DNA of 64,000 nucleotides from JACMLD01 sp963705285 (GCA_963705285.1 OY970066.1:4960001-5024000), one strand, 5' to 3'; positions 42,885 to 52,522 are shown, numbered from the stretch's first letter. Made by a program: numbers and translations. The notes: generated by a model from the letters alone, not told the origin.

Positions 42885-44204
42885 ATGGCAATTGTTGATT
42901 TGGTAATGCCAAAGTTGGGCGAGAGCATTGTGGAAGCCACCATTTTAAAATGGCTCAAACAACCCGGCGATGCCGTAAAGCAGGATGAAACCGTATTGGA
43001 AATTGCTACAGATAAAGTAGACAGCGAAGTGCCAAGCACTGTAGAAGGTGTGCTGGACGAGGTGCTCTTTAACGTAAATGATGTTGTGCCCGTTGGCTCC
43101 GTAATTGCAAAGGTGCGTACCGGCGCTGAAGAAAATACTGAACCCAAAGCCCCGGCGGCGGCGCCTAGCGTTCAAAAAACCTACACACCCGTTCAAGAAA
43201 CAATAGACGTACCTGCTGCTGGCAGCAACGGCCATCAGACAGTTACAGCGGGCAGCCGTTTTTACTCGCCCCTTGTATTAAACATAGCGGGCAGCGAAGG
43301 CGTGAGCATGACAGAGCTGGAACAAATGCCCGGAACCGGCGCAGAAGGAAGGGTTACCAAAAAAGACATTCTGGAATACATCAGCGCAAAAAAACAGGGC
43401 AAACCGGTAAGCTATCAGCCTGCGGTAAGTGAGACAAGAATTTCATCTCAACCGCCGGCAAGAGTTCCGGCTGCCGCTGACACGGTATATAACGGCCATG
43501 TAGAAATTATAGAAATGGACCGCATGCGTAAGCTGATTGCCGAGCACATGGTGCGCAGCAAGCATACCAGTGCGCATGTAACCAGTTTTACCGAAGCCGA
43601 TGTAACCAACCTGGTGCAGTGGCGCGATAAAATAAAACAATCGTTTGAAAAGAGAGAAGGGACAAAAATTACATTCACGCCTTTGTTTATTGAGGCTATT
43701 GTACGTTGTATAAAAAAATATCCACTGCTCAACAGCTCGTTGGAAGGCGACCGCATTATCATTAAAAAAGACATCAATATTGGCATGGCTGCCGCATTGC
43801 CCAGCGGCAACCTCATAGTGCCGGTTATAAAAAATGCCGACAATCTTAACCTCGTCGGTTTAACCAAACAGGTTAACCAACTGGCAGATAATGCGCGCAA
43901 CAATAAACTGCAGCCGTCAGATATACAGGGCGGCACATTTACCCTTACCAATGTAGGTACTTTTGGAAGCCTTATGGGTACGCCCATCATTAACCAGCCA
44001 CAGGTAGCCATACTTGCGGTAGGCGCCATCAAAAAACGGCCGGTGGTAATTGAAACCAGCCAGGGCGATACCATTGGCATCCGCCATATGATGTACTTAT
44101 CTATGAGTTACGATCATCGTATTATTGATGGTGCATTGGGGGCTACATTTTTAAGTGCGGTGGCGGCTGAATTGCAAAACTTCAATCCCGACCGCGATTT
44201 CTAA
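42885..44204 (+). CDS. 2-oxo acid dehydrogenase E2 (dihydrolipoyl acyltransferase)
   Basis: 439 aa. N-terminal lipoyl domain with the lipoylated Lys in EIATDKVDSEVPS (about residue 43); an Ala/Pro-rich linker (about 85-115); a peripheral subunit-binding domain (PLVLNIAGSEGV...GAEGRVTKKDILEYI, about 130-165); and a catalytic domain ending in SYDHRIIDG, which holds the active-site His and Asp. Sequence features lean towards branched-chain or 2-oxoglutarate E2. No E1 or E3 genes are adjacent, so the complex cannot be named from context. Confidence 0.9.
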   Translation: MAIVDLVMPKLGESIVEATILKWLKQPGDAVKQDETVLEIATDKVDSEVPSTVEGVLDEVLFNVNDVVPVGSVIAKVRTGAEENTEPKAPAAAPSVQKTYTPVQETIDVPAAGSNGHQTVTAGSRFYSPLVLNIAGSEGVSMTELEQMPGTGAEGRVTKKDILEYISAKKQGKPVSYQPAVSETRISSQPPARVPAAADTVYNGHVEIIEMDRMRKLIAEHMVRSKHTSAHVTSFTEADVTNLVQWRDKIKQSFEKREGTKITFTPLFIEAIVRCIKKYPLLNSSLEGDRIIIKKDINIGMAAALPSGNLIVPVIKNADNLNLVGLTKQVNQLADNARNNKLQPSDIQGGTFTLTNVGTFGSLMGTPIINQPQVAILAVGAIKKRPVVIETSQGDTIGIRHMMYLSMSYDHRIIDGALGATFLSAVAAELQNFNPDRDF

Positions 44205-44700
44205 TATCTGATGTCTGATGTAATGATCTCTGATTTGCTGAATACGCAGCAGCATCCATTGTGTGGTTGTTGTTTTTATATGATGATGCAGAAATCGGCA
44301 AACGCAATCAGCGATAATCACATGAGCGATCAGAGATGAACAACGCGGCAACAGAGATCAGACATCATCACATCAGCGATCAGAGATGAACAACCGGCAA
44401 AAGAGATCAGACATCATCACATCAGCGATCAGAGATGACCAACTGGCAAAGGAAATCAGAGATGAACAACCGGCAAAAGAGATCAGACATCATCACATCA
44501 GCGATCAGAGATGAACAACCGGCAAACGAAATTAGAGATGAACAACTGGCAAAGGAAATCAGACATCATCACATCAGCGATCAGAGATGACCAACCGGCA
44601 AACGAAATCAGAGATGAACAACCGGCAAAAGAGATCAGACATCATCACATCAGCGATCAGAGATGATCAACCGGCAAACGAAATCAGACATCAGAGATTT
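44202..44700. repeat. ATCAGAC-word island with 76-bp higher-order repeat
   Basis: Just after the E2 stop lies ATATCTGATGTCTGATGTAA. The inverted word fills the rest: a core GATCAGACATCATCACATCA starts at 44356, 44405, 44481, 44557 and 44633, giving spacings of 49, 76, 76 and 76. Linkers repeat GATGAACAACCGGCAAA. The array ends at the T9SS cargo stop, which on the minus strand reads GAGTAAAATCTCTGATGTCTG. Confidence 0.88.
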
Positions 44701-46673
44701 TACTCACGTACCAACACCGTGGTTCCTGTTTTCTTGTATACTTTTTCATCGGCGCCAATCCCTTCTACAACCCATACCACAGTTTGCGTGGGTTGTGTAA
44801 GACCATTGATAAGTCCATCCCACCCTTCATATTCTTTGGTGGTTTGATACAATAACTGCCCCCAGCGGTTGAAAATTTTGAAATAACGCAGGTCGGTAAT
44901 GCCCCTTAGCATAGGGCGTAATACATCGTTCTTACCATCTTTATTGGGTGTAAAGCCCGATGGCACCATGATATCTACATGGCTTATTATTTTTACAAAC
45001 TGTGTGTCGGTGGTTACGCATCCACTGGCCGTTGTAATGGCCACGTGGTACAGTTGATCTGCCGCGGCTGTAAACGATGGCGAAAAACTGTTCACCGCAT
45101 TGAGGCTTATGCCTGGCGTCCATATGGCCGATTTGCCAAATTTTCTTGCCTGCAATACCAGCGGCGTATTGATCACTGCAAACTTGATTGGGTAGGTGAT
45201 CCCCGGTCGGGGCACATCTATCAATATATCTTTCTTTTTAGTACCTGCACTGCAACCGGCAGCGGTACTTAAAAAAGCATAGTAACTACCGCTTTGCTGC
45301 ACATGATAGGTAGGCTGGTTGGCATTGATGATAGGAATATTATCTTTAAACCACTGTATGGTATATGTTGGTTCCACCACCAGTATGGCACTGTCGTTGT
45401 CAGTAATACAATAGGCTTCTTTCCCCAATACGCTAAGGGTGTCAGACACAATTTCGGCGGTGACCACAACCGTGTCGGTAGTAGCGCATCCCCCTCCACT
45501 GCTGCTGGCGGTTAAAATATAACGGGTGGTTGCACCCGGGCTGGCAAGCGGATTTGAAATAGACGCGTTTGACAAACCTGCAGCCGGACTCCACCGGTAA
45601 CTAATGCCCGGCTTTGGTGCCACTCCTATTGGTACCGCTTCGCGATTGCACGATCGCATATCCGGGCCGGCATGTGCATGCACCGTAAGTGTATCAACCA
45701 GCTTTGCATACAAAGTATCCAGGCATCCATAACCGTTATATGGAACCAGTTCCACTGAAATTTTTGTGCCCGGCAACGGAGGCGGCATTAATTTAAGCGT
45801 TTGCCCGTTTCCAATCACATTTTTATTGTCATCAAACCAGGTATAGGCCTGGTAACCGTACGGGGCAACCACATTTACCGCCGTATCATCGGGGCAATAG
45901 GCAGCGCCGGTAAATTCGCCACTGCATTCAGAATTTACGTCTACATACGCGTATCCAAAATGGCGGCGGAACGTGCAATCAGCTGTTTTAAAAAATAAGC
46001 GGATGGTCTTGCCGGCTTTATTATCTAGGTTGATGGAAACCGCCGACCAGTCTTTAAACCACACCGGGGTATTAGTGCCGGGATTGGGCGATAATTGGAA
46101 ACCCGGTAAAGGTGAACCATATGGATGAAACGCAAAAGAAGAGCAATCGATTCGGATGTTATCAGTTACATTGGTTATCTCCACTTCCATTCTTGGCTGC
46201 TCGCTTTCCAGGTGGTTAGGGTCCTGAAAAACGACTGCATAGTGATAGATCAAACTGTATACATCTTTATTGGCAGGAATAGTAAACTCATAAGAAACGC
46301 CTTCTGCCTCATTGCCGCCTTCTGTATTGCCCAATTTAATAGAGTGACCGCTGCCGTTAGGACAATTCACCGGAAAATCGCCATAAGGGTCCATACCGTT
46401 GCCGGGAAATGAACTCATCATGGTATGCTGGTTATTAACAGGACTACCCGTAGGATTTATAGAGATTACATTCTGACCGTTTACCGATGCCACATGACCG
46501 ATATAGGTTGTCCAGCCACTGAAAGTGCCGGTTTCAAAATCTATATTAGGAGGACATTCCTGTGCCATGGCAGTAGAGGAATTACTGCATGCAAGCAAAA
46601 CTGTTATTACTACCTGTACGGATAAACAGTAAAGCTGAACCTTGACTTTAGGGAAATCAAATCGTTTTGGCAA
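44700..46673 (-). CDS. T9SS type-B sorted surface protein
   Basis: About 657 aa. It starts at TTG 46673; no ATG precedes the signal peptide (VQVVITVLLACSNSSTAMAQ). The N-terminal half has a lectin/CUB-like beta region (NIDFETGTFSGWTTYIG, then YEFTIPANKDVYSLIYHYAVVF). Ig-like segments follow (SYRWSPAAGLSNASISNP). The C-terminus is the gliding motility-associated sorting domain: VPSGFTPNKDGKNDVLRP, FKIFNRWGQLLYQT, EGWDGLINGL and a final TTVLVRE. Likely secreted through T9SS and surface-attached; ligand unknown. No PorP/SprF gene is adjacent here. Confidence 0.88.
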   Translation of the reverse strand: MPKRFDFPKVKVQLYCLSVQVVITVLLACSNSSTAMAQECPPNIDFETGTFSGWTTYIGHVASVNGQNVISINPTGSPVNNQHTMMSSFPGNGMDPYGDFPVNCPNGSGHSIKLGNTEGGNEAEGVSYEFTIPANKDVYSLIYHYAVVFQDPNHLESEQPRMEVEITNVTDNIRIDCSSFAFHPYGSPLPGFQLSPNPGTNTPVWFKDWSAVSINLDNKAGKTIRLFFKTADCTFRRHFGYAYVDVNSECSGEFTGAAYCPDDTAVNVVAPYGYQAYTWFDDNKNVIGNGQTLKLMPPPLPGTKISVELVPYNGYGCLDTLYAKLVDTLTVHAHAGPDMRSCNREAVPIGVAPKPGISYRWSPAAGLSNASISNPLASPGATTRYILTASSSGGGCATTDTVVVTAEIVSDTLSVLGKEAYCITDNDSAILVVEPTYTIQWFKDNIPIINANQPTYHVQQSGSYYAFLSTAAGCSAGTKKKDILIDVPRPGITYPIKFAVINTPLVLQARKFGKSAIWTPGISLNAVNSFSPSFTAAADQLYHVAITTASGCVTTDTQFVKIISHVDIMVPSGFTPNKDGKNDVLRPMLRGITDLRYFKIFNRWGQLLYQTTKEYEGWDGLINGLTQPTQTVVWVVEGIGADEKVYKKTGTTVLVRE

Positions 46674-47050
46674 TTACTTTGGTTTGACAAATTAAATTTA
46701 AGAAAATATGATGAACAAAAACCACTCTTCGATTTATAAAAGCCAGATAAAAAAAGCACCCATCCAATAGGTTTATTTTCACCCGCTTGCGCGCAAAAAA
46801 ACAATGCGAATCTGTCTTCTGAGCCTTTTTTTTCAGTGCTGCCAGGTATATCTACGATAATGATGCCTTTGCGGCTAACCATTATTAATGACAGCCTTTT
46901 TCATTTACGGAGTAATAAACAAAACCGTTGCTTAGAATGGCCCGATAACCAATAAATTATTAACGGGCAGTTACACCCTTGAAAAATCTTACCTTACTGG
47001 TGGCTTTAAAGACGACTGCTCTTACTCAACAATAATCTATCTATCGAATC
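46674..47050. other. Divergent intergenic region, nothing recognised
   Basis: 377 bp between the divergent starts of the T9SS cargo and the Rossmann-fold gene. It is AT-rich with no repeat array and no RNA gene. A 90-codon minus-strand frame overlapping the cargo start lacks motifs and is judged not to be a gene. Confidence 0.5.
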
Positions 47051-47731
47051 ATGGCCAATCAACCCACAACAGGCATTCGCGTTATTATTACAGGCGCCAC
47101 CGGCATGGTAGGCGAAGGCGTTTTGCACGAATGCCTGCAGCACGATGCCATTAAAGATGTATTGGTCATTAACCGCAAACCCTGTGGTGTTGTACATCCA
47201 AAATTGCAGGAGATCATCCACACCAATTTTTTTGACATCACCTCCCTCCGCGAAAAATTAACGGGGTTCGACGCCTGCTTTTTTTGCCTCGGCGTGTCTA
47301 GCGTAGGTATGCAGGAACCTGAATACTACAGGTTGACGTACACTTTAACCATGCATGTGGCCGAAACGCTTGCTGATATCAATAGTAGCATGACCTTCTG
47401 TTATATATCCGGAGCGGGCACAGACAGTACTGAAAATGGACGCAGCATGTGGGCGCGGGTAAAAGGTAAAACAGAAAATGATTTAATGAAATTGCCATTC
47501 AGCAAAGTATACAATTTCAGGCCGGGCATTTTGCAACCCACGAAAGGTTTGAAAAACACATTGCGGCTCTACACCTATCTTGGGTGGTTGATACCCGTTA
47601 TAAAACTGCTGTCTCCCGGTGCCGTTACTACGCTGCAGCAGCTCGGCATTGCCATGATAAAAGCGGCCACCTTAGGTTACCACCAACCCGTGCTTGAAGT
47701 AAAAGACATACAGGCATTGGCGAATAAATAA
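47051..47731 (+). CDS. NAD(P)-binding Rossmann-fold (SDR/TIP30-like) protein
   Basis: 226 aa, atypical SDR. VIITGATGMVGEGVLHECL (about residues 11-29) is the TGxxGxxG dinucleotide site; DACFFCLGVSSVGM (about 75) the following strand; SGAGTDSTENGRSMWARVKGKTE holds the Lys in the usual SDR region, but the YxxxK tyrosine is missing, with W at that place. This pattern is common in TIP30/HTATIP2-like epimerase-family proteins of unclear function. Stands alone; the 3' side carries a long perfect inverted repeat. Confidence 0.82.
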   Translation: MANQPTTGIRVIITGATGMVGEGVLHECLQHDAIKDVLVINRKPCGVVHPKLQEIIHTNFFDITSLREKLTGFDACFFCLGVSSVGMQEPEYYRLTYTLTMHVAETLADINSSMTFCYISGAGTDSTENGRSMWARVKGKTENDLMKLPFSKVYNFRPGILQPTKGLKNTLRLYTYLGWLIPVIKLLSPGAVTTLQQLGIAMIKAATLGYHQPVLEVKDIQALANK

Positions 47732-47756
47732 TTTTTTACAGATTGACCTTCCTGAT

Positions 47757-47818
47757 AGATAACCGAAGTCTGATCTCGCAGTTACAATTACTTCTGGTGG
47801 TACTGACTTCGGTTATCT
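47757..47818. repeat. 14-bp perfect inverted repeat with 34-nt spacer
   Basis: AGATAACCGAAGTC (47757-47770) and GACTTCGGTTATCT (47805-47818) are exact inverses, 25 bp after the stop at 47731. Unlike the heptamer islands it is a single unique word. No T tract follows, so it is not a standard terminator. The rest of the gap to 48076 shows no gene. Confidence 0.75.
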
Positions 47819-48076
47819 GATGCCACTACATGCCAGCAAAAGCTACCCAAAGTTTTGTTTCGCAATTCCCCCTATTGCACGGTATTACAAACTTCACTTA
47901 AAGAAATAACCCAAGCTTTACGCTGCACCATTTTTAATACCCCCTTTATTGTATTGATGCAACGCCCTGGTTCTGCGAACTTGCACAGCATTACCGGACC
48001 AGCACGTTCTGCCACCAATCGTAACCGATGCACAACGCTCGTTTTTTTAAATTATATTCGCTCATAAAAAAAGTGG

Positions 48077-48766
48077 ATGGATATTAAAGTAATTGCATTT
48101 GATGCAGATGATACCCTTTGGGTAAACGAACCCTATTTCCAGGAAACAGAAAAAAAGTTTTGCGAACTGCTCGAAGATTTTCTTCCGCATCATTCTGTTT
48201 CACAGGAACTTTTTAAAACAGAGATTGCCAACCTTGCTCTGTATGGGTATGGCGTAAAAGGTTTTATATTAAGTATGATTGAAACGGCATTACGCGTGTC
48301 TAACAACACACTCAATGCTGTTGTTATTGAAAAGGCCATTCAATATGGAAAAGAACTGCTGGAGCGGCCCATTGAAATGCTGGAGGGTGTTGAAGAAGTA
48401 CTGCAATCACTCTCTGGTAAGTATCGGTTGGTAGTGGCCACCAAGGGCGATTTGCTTGACCAGGAAAGAAAACTAAAAAAATCTGGTATTGAGCATTATT
48501 TTCATCATACAGAAATCATGAGCGATAAGCAGGAGAAGGATTACCTCAAATTAATCAAGCACCTGGATATACAGCCGGCACAGTTTCTGATGATTGGCAA
48601 CTCCATAAAATCTGATGTATTGCCGGTGCTGGCAGTAGGCGGCCATGGTGTGCATGTACCTTATCATACTACCTGGGCGCATGAACAGGTATCTCACCAT
48701 ATTGAGCATGCAAACTTTAAACAACTGAAACAGATTACAGAAATATTACCCCACCTGCTGCCATGA
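48077..48766 (+). CDS. HAD-superfamily hydrolase
   Basis: 229 aa. Motif I is IAFDADDTLW (Asp nucleophile about residue 8, second Asp about 10). A helical C1 cap spans about 20-95. Motif II is VVATKGD (Thr about 120), motif III uses the Lys in SDKQEKDYL, and motif IV is FLMIGNSIKSDV (Asp near 178). Substrate is likely a small phosphate ester. The stop overlaps the start of the adenosine deaminase gene (ATGA), so the two are coupled; a nucleotidase role is a fair inference. Confidence 0.87.
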   Translation: MDIKVIAFDADDTLWVNEPYFQETEKKFCELLEDFLPHHSVSQELFKTEIANLALYGYGVKGFILSMIETALRVSNNTLNAVVIEKAIQYGKELLERPIEMLEGVEEVLQSLSGKYRLVVATKGDLLDQERKLKKSGIEHYFHHTEIMSDKQEKDYLKLIKHLDIQPAQFLMIGNSIKSDVLPVLAVGGHGVHVPYHTTWAHEQVSHHIEHANFKQLKQITEILPHLLP

Positions 48767-49755
48767 AAATGTTAGCCGATCTGCCGAAATGCGAGCTGCA
48801 CCTGCACCTTGATTGTTCATTGAGCTATGAGGTAGTGTCGAAAATAGATCCCACTGTTACCTATGCAGCATACCTGCAAGATTTTATTGCACCAAAAAAA
48901 TGCACCAACCTCGCAGATTTTCTAACCCGTGCCGTAAAGGGTTTTGCATTAATGCAAACAAAAGAACAGTTGCAATGGGTGGTGCACGATTTGTTTAAAC
49001 AACTGGCAGCAGACAATGTGTTGTATGCAGAAATAAGATTCGCACCATTGCAGCATATACAACAGGGGCTAACACCAACAGAAGTAGTAGCTGCCACCGA
49101 AGCAGCAACGGCTGCGGCAGTGCAGCAGACCGGCATTGAAGCCAGGTTAATTCTTTGTACGTTGCGCCATTATACACAAGCACAAAGCATGGAAACCGTG
49201 AGACTGGTTGATCACTTCAAAGGATCTTATGTAGCGGGCTTTGATATAGCGGCCGATGAAGCTGGCTTTCCCATTACCAATCATGTTGACGCATTTACGT
49301 ATGCAAAAGAACATGGCATACCCTGCACCGCGCATGCAGGTGAGGCAAGTGGTGCAGCAAGCGTATGGGAAACGCTGGAATATTTTGGGCCCAGCCGCAT
49401 AGGACACGGCGTAAGAAGCATAGAAGACAAAAAGCTGGTAGCGCATTTAAAGAAAAACCGCATTCACCTCGAGGTTTGTCCTACCTGCAACGTACTGATC
49501 GATATCTATAACACCTATCACGATCATCCCATTGATGATTTGTATAAAGCAGGCGTGTCGTTGAGTGTAAACACAGATACGCGCACCATTACCAATATTA
49601 CACTCAATAAAGAATACCAGTTATTGCACGATGTTTTCGGCTGGACAACCGAAGATTTTTTTACCTGTAACGCCAATGCCATTGAAGCTGCGTTTATTCC
49701 GGCAACGTTAAAAGAAACCTTGTTGCTGAAACTCAGGAAAGCCTACTTTAAGTAG
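48763..49755 (+). CDS. add: Adenosine deaminase
   Basis: 330 aa, TIM-barrel amidohydrolase. CELHLHLDCSLS (about residues 10-21) supplies two zinc His ligands; TAHAGEASGA has the third His and the catalytic Glu (about 191-200); RIGHGVRS holds the catalytic His; and SVNTDTRTI has the last zinc Asp. It converts adenosine or deoxyadenosine to inosine. Some family members act on adenine or other 6-aminopurines instead. It overlaps the HAD gene by 4 bp, which suggests a two-step pathway from nucleotide to deaminated nucleoside. Confidence 0.92.
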   Translation: MKMLADLPKCELHLHLDCSLSYEVVSKIDPTVTYAAYLQDFIAPKKCTNLADFLTRAVKGFALMQTKEQLQWVVHDLFKQLAADNVLYAEIRFAPLQHIQQGLTPTEVVAATEAATAAAVQQTGIEARLILCTLRHYTQAQSMETVRLVDHFKGSYVAGFDIAADEAGFPITNHVDAFTYAKEHGIPCTAHAGEASGAASVWETLEYFGPSRIGHGVRSIEDKKLVAHLKKNRIHLEVCPTCNVLIDIYNTYHDHPIDDLYKAGVSLSVNTDTRTITNITLNKEYQLLHDVFGWTTEDFFTCNANAIEAAFIPATLKETLLLKLRKAYFK

Positions 49756-49797
49756 CAACAACAATAGTTGCCACCTGTAAACTTTTTACTATCGATA

Positions 49798-50931
49798 CTA
49801 CTGCTTCCGCATAAGGTCGAGAAACTGTTTGTCGAGTTTGTAACCGTACCAGTCTTCATACGCCACATCGGTTCTGCCGGAGTTGAGCACACCAAAATCG
49901 CCGATAAAATTCCAGATCGCAAAGCCGATACCGGCAGCAGTAAGTATATCCAGCACATCTGTAAACCATGCTATGAAAACCTGGTGGGGTGTTTTGTTCC
50001 AGCATCCACATTCCCCGCAATGAACGCCTGCGCCTTTCTGTATAATATCTTTCCATGGCTGGTAAAAAGATTCCAGCATAGATCTATCAAGGTACTTATT
50101 CCCTACCTGTCCCGGCCATTTGGGTTCTGGTAAATTGTTGACGTCCTTATTAGCCCAGGGTGCCTTATAATGAGAAATGGCACCTGGGTGGTAACCCCTG
50201 CAACTTTGCGCAATATTCAGGTCGAGTATTTCCGGAATAGGCCGGGTGCCCACATCGTTACCATCTGCAATCACAAGGTGCCTGGGATTTTCTTTTCTGA
50301 TGGCCTCGGCAGCGCCTTTGGCCACTGCGCGATACACATCTCCAGGCACCGAACTAACTGCCGAATGCTGATTGTTCATGTCTTCGCGCATGGCAGGCTC
50401 GTTGACAAGGTCAAAACTTATTTTTTTAGACGATACATTTTTATATTTTTTTGCCCACATATTCCAATGAAAGTAAAACGCCTCCTGTGCTTCCTTGTCT
50501 TTCCATAAATTATAAGGTTCATTAAAGCCCGCGTTGATGCAGTAACCCGGCGCACGGTGCAGGTTGAGGCTTACATGCATATTGTATTTGTGCGCCATGG
50601 CCACCAGCGCATCTACTTTATCGGTTTCTTGGGTACTTATTTTATAGACATCTGCGGGTGTAATGTTTACGGTTCTATCAATATCCAGGTAGCGCGGATA
50701 GGCTATTGGAAGCCGTACAAAATCAAAACCCCAGTCCCGCATCCATTTAAAATGATCTTCTTTGGTAACAGACCCCGATGATGGATTGGGTGAAAAAAAA
50801 TCGAGCAGGTTAAACCCCTTCCAGCGGGGCAGTGTATTTTTTAACGGAGGTGCAGCAAAAGAAGCAAGATCAGCCAGGGCAGCCCCGGCTGTTAGCAAAG
50901 CCGTGTTCCTGAAAAATGTTTTGCGGTTCAT
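49798..50931 (-). CDS. Glycoside hydrolase family 5 (cellulase fold) protein
   Basis: 377 aa. A Tat-like N-terminus (MNRKTFFRNTALLTAGAALA) precedes the catalytic TIM barrel. GFDFVRLPIAYPRYL (about 70) is the conserved strand with Arg. FDLVNEP (about 177) carries the acid/base Glu, and GVHCGECGCW (about 305) the nucleophile Glu. Likely an endo-beta-glucanase or mannanase acting outside the cytoplasm. Substrate not decidable. It opens a carbohydrate-active stretch that continues to 60 kb. Confidence 0.88.
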   Translation of the reverse strand: MNRKTFFRNTALLTAGAALADLASFAAPPLKNTLPRWKGFNLLDFFSPNPSSGSVTKEDHFKWMRDWGFDFVRLPIAYPRYLDIDRTVNITPADVYKISTQETDKVDALVAMAHKYNMHVSLNLHRAPGYCINAGFNEPYNLWKDKEAQEAFYFHWNMWAKKYKNVSSKKISFDLVNEPAMREDMNNQHSAVSSVPGDVYRAVAKGAAEAIRKENPRHLVIADGNDVGTRPIPEILDLNIAQSCRGYHPGAISHYKAPWANKDVNNLPEPKWPGQVGNKYLDRSMLESFYQPWKDIIQKGAGVHCGECGCWNKTPHQVFIAWFTDVLDILTAAGIGFAIWNFIGDFGVLNSGRTDVAYEDWYGYKLDKQFLDLMRKQ

Positions 50932-51051
50932 ACAGCAGCAATGTTTTGCTAAATGTAACGCAGAAAATTAGTATAAAGTAAATTCTATGTATTGAAAGTC
51001 ATTCGGCCCGGCAGCGTAATGAGCATAGCAGGCGTTGCACGAATTATTTAT

Positions 51052-51900
51052 CTATCGCACCACCAAATCAGCATCGGTTTTACTGGCTTCCCATGCCAGC
51101 ATTGCTTTCTTGCGGATGGTTCCCCATCTGTATCCGCCTGTTTCTCCGATGCTTTTTATTACACGGTGGCAGGGTATGATGTAACCCACAGGGTTGCTGC
51201 CAATGGCCGTGCCTACTGCGCGGAAAGCATTGGGCTGATCAATGTGCTGCGCAATGCCGCCATAGGTTGATACGTCGCCCTGCGGAATATGCAACAATGC
51301 CTGCCATACTTTTAATTGAAAAGGCGTTCCTTTCAGGTGTAAGCGTATGGCACTTGCATCGCCGGAATTATCGTTAAAAAAACCGATTACTTTTTGCTGG
51401 TGCCCGCTTGTACCGGCTTTTATCTGCGCATTGGGCCAGTCGGCTTTCAACGTAGCGATGGCGCTTTCTTCACTCTCTTCAAAAAAAGCAAGGTTACAAA
51501 TGCCTTTTGCTGTAGATGCCACCAAATAGCGCCCGAAACGGCAATGTTGAATACTATATTGAATGGTAAGGCTTTCCCCACCATTCCGGTACTCGCCCGG
51601 TGTCATTCCCTCAATGTTCACAAACAGATCATGCAAACGGCCGGTGCCAGATAAGCCTGTCTCAAAGGCGGTATCAAATACGGTGTGCTGTTTTTTAGCC
51701 AATAACTTCTTGGCATGTTCCACAGTCAGAAATTGAAGGAATTTTTTAGGGCTCACCCCTGCCCATTCTGTAAACAGCCGTTGAAAATGAAAAGGACTGG
51801 TATGTACGGCGGCGGCAATATCTTCCAGCTCTGGCTGAAGGCGCGCATTGCGTGTTACAAACTCTATTGCGCCCACTACTTTATCATAATTGGTACTCAT
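51052..51900 (-). CDS. AraC-type HTH fused to O6-methylguanine-DNA methyltransferase (Ada-like)
   Basis: 282 aa from the ATG at 51900 (MSTNYDKVVGAI). The N-terminal AraC/XylS HTH (about 1-105: LEDIAAAVHTSPFHFQRLF, VFDTAFETGLSGTGRLHDLF) is followed by the ribonuclease-like MGMT domain and a C-terminal active-site domain with NPVGYIIPCHRVI, where Cys of PCHR takes the alkyl group. The N-terminal zinc Ada domain (phosphotriester repair) is absent, so methylphosphotriester sensing as in E. coli Ada is not expected. DNA repair plus transcriptional role. Confidence 0.93.
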   Translation of the reverse strand: MSTNYDKVVGAIEFVTRNARLQPELEDIAAAVHTSPFHFQRLFTEWAGVSPKKFLQFLTVEHAKKLLAKKQHTVFDTAFETGLSGTGRLHDLFVNIEGMTPGEYRNGGESLTIQYSIQHCRFGRYLVASTAKGICNLAFFEESEESAIATLKADWPNAQIKAGTSGHQQKVIGFFNDNSGDASAIRLHLKGTPFQLKVWQALLHIPQGDVSTYGGIAQHIDQPNAFRAVGTAIGSNPVGYIIPCHRVIKSIGETGGYRWGTIRKKAMLAWEASKTDADLVVR

Positions 51901-52069
51901 ACTGAGATATTTACGCAAACCTACGCAATGCCTTATTATGGAAAACCCGGAACTTGCTATACTACGTATATCAATCTGAACGTTTCATTTAACAGAAATT
52001 TGGAATTCACGCGTGTTACTTCGAATATGTTCTTGCGTCTAATTTATAAGCGTTCTAAAGCGTAAAAAT

Positions 52070-52396
52070 ATGAAAGCAAATTCTACACAACTGGAAATTC
52101 TTCTTCTTACGGGAACCACTTTTTCTGCCAACCAGTTTACAGACAAAAACGAGCCCGGTGCCAAACCCGGCCGTACAGAAAAAGAAATACTTACAGAAGC
52201 CTGTTGGAATGGCATCTTGCCCGTATTGCTGCCTGAGATATGCGATCAAATACCCGAAGGTAAAAAAATCTACCTGTGGGAAATAAAAGAAGCCGATGCT
52301 TTTATAGAACTTGAACTGGGCGAATTGCAGGAAGATAAAGACAAATATTTTTCTATCAACCCCTATGCTTTTATTGCGGAACAACCGCTTAGTTAA
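52070..52396 (+). CDS. Conserved hypothetical protein
   Basis: 108 aa, not recognised. Acidic and compact with no signal peptide or TM segment. It has an N-terminal LEILLLTGTTFSANQF strand-like segment, a basic/acidic middle (KPGRTEKEILTEACWNGI), a PEICDQIPEGKKIYLWEIKEAD region and an acidic LELGELQEDKDKYFSINPY end. The ATG at 52070 is the first in frame. It is convergent with the GH172 gene across a heptamer island. Function unknown. Confidence 0.6.
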   Translation: MKANSTQLEILLLTGTTFSANQFTDKNEPGAKPGRTEKEILTEACWNGILPVLLPEICDQIPEGKKIYLWEIKEADAFIELELGELQEDKDKYFSINPYAFIAEQPLS

Positions 52397-52522
52397 TTCA
52401 AAAGTCAAAATTGAAAAGTCAAAAACCTATGCGACTAGTATTGCAAATAGAGCGGCAGAAAACCAGCGCATGTTTGACTCGAAGTTTTTGACTTTTTACT
52501 TTTAACTTTTTACTTTTTAGCT
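52392..52522. repeat. AAAAGTC heptamer island between convergent stops
   Basis: AAAAGTCAAAATTGAAAAGTC lies after the stop at 52396, then a unique centre, then TTTTTGACTTTTTACTTTTA, CTTTTTACTTTTTAG. On the minus strand GH172 ends AAAAAGTAAAAAGTTAAAAG. The last residues (KK) and the TAA stop are part of the repeat. Confidence 0.85.

Noticed and set aside
44356..44700. CRISPR-like array
   Set aside because: Repeats are spaced regularly but the linkers are also repeats, not unique spacers, and no cas genes are present.
46610..46882. 90-codon minus-strand frame upstream of the second T9SS cargo
   Set aside because: It overlaps the cargo start in another frame and has no motif or plausible start context.
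47855..48067. 70-codon plus-strand frame before the HAD gene
   Set aside because: No motif, poor coding character, and no relation to neighbours.
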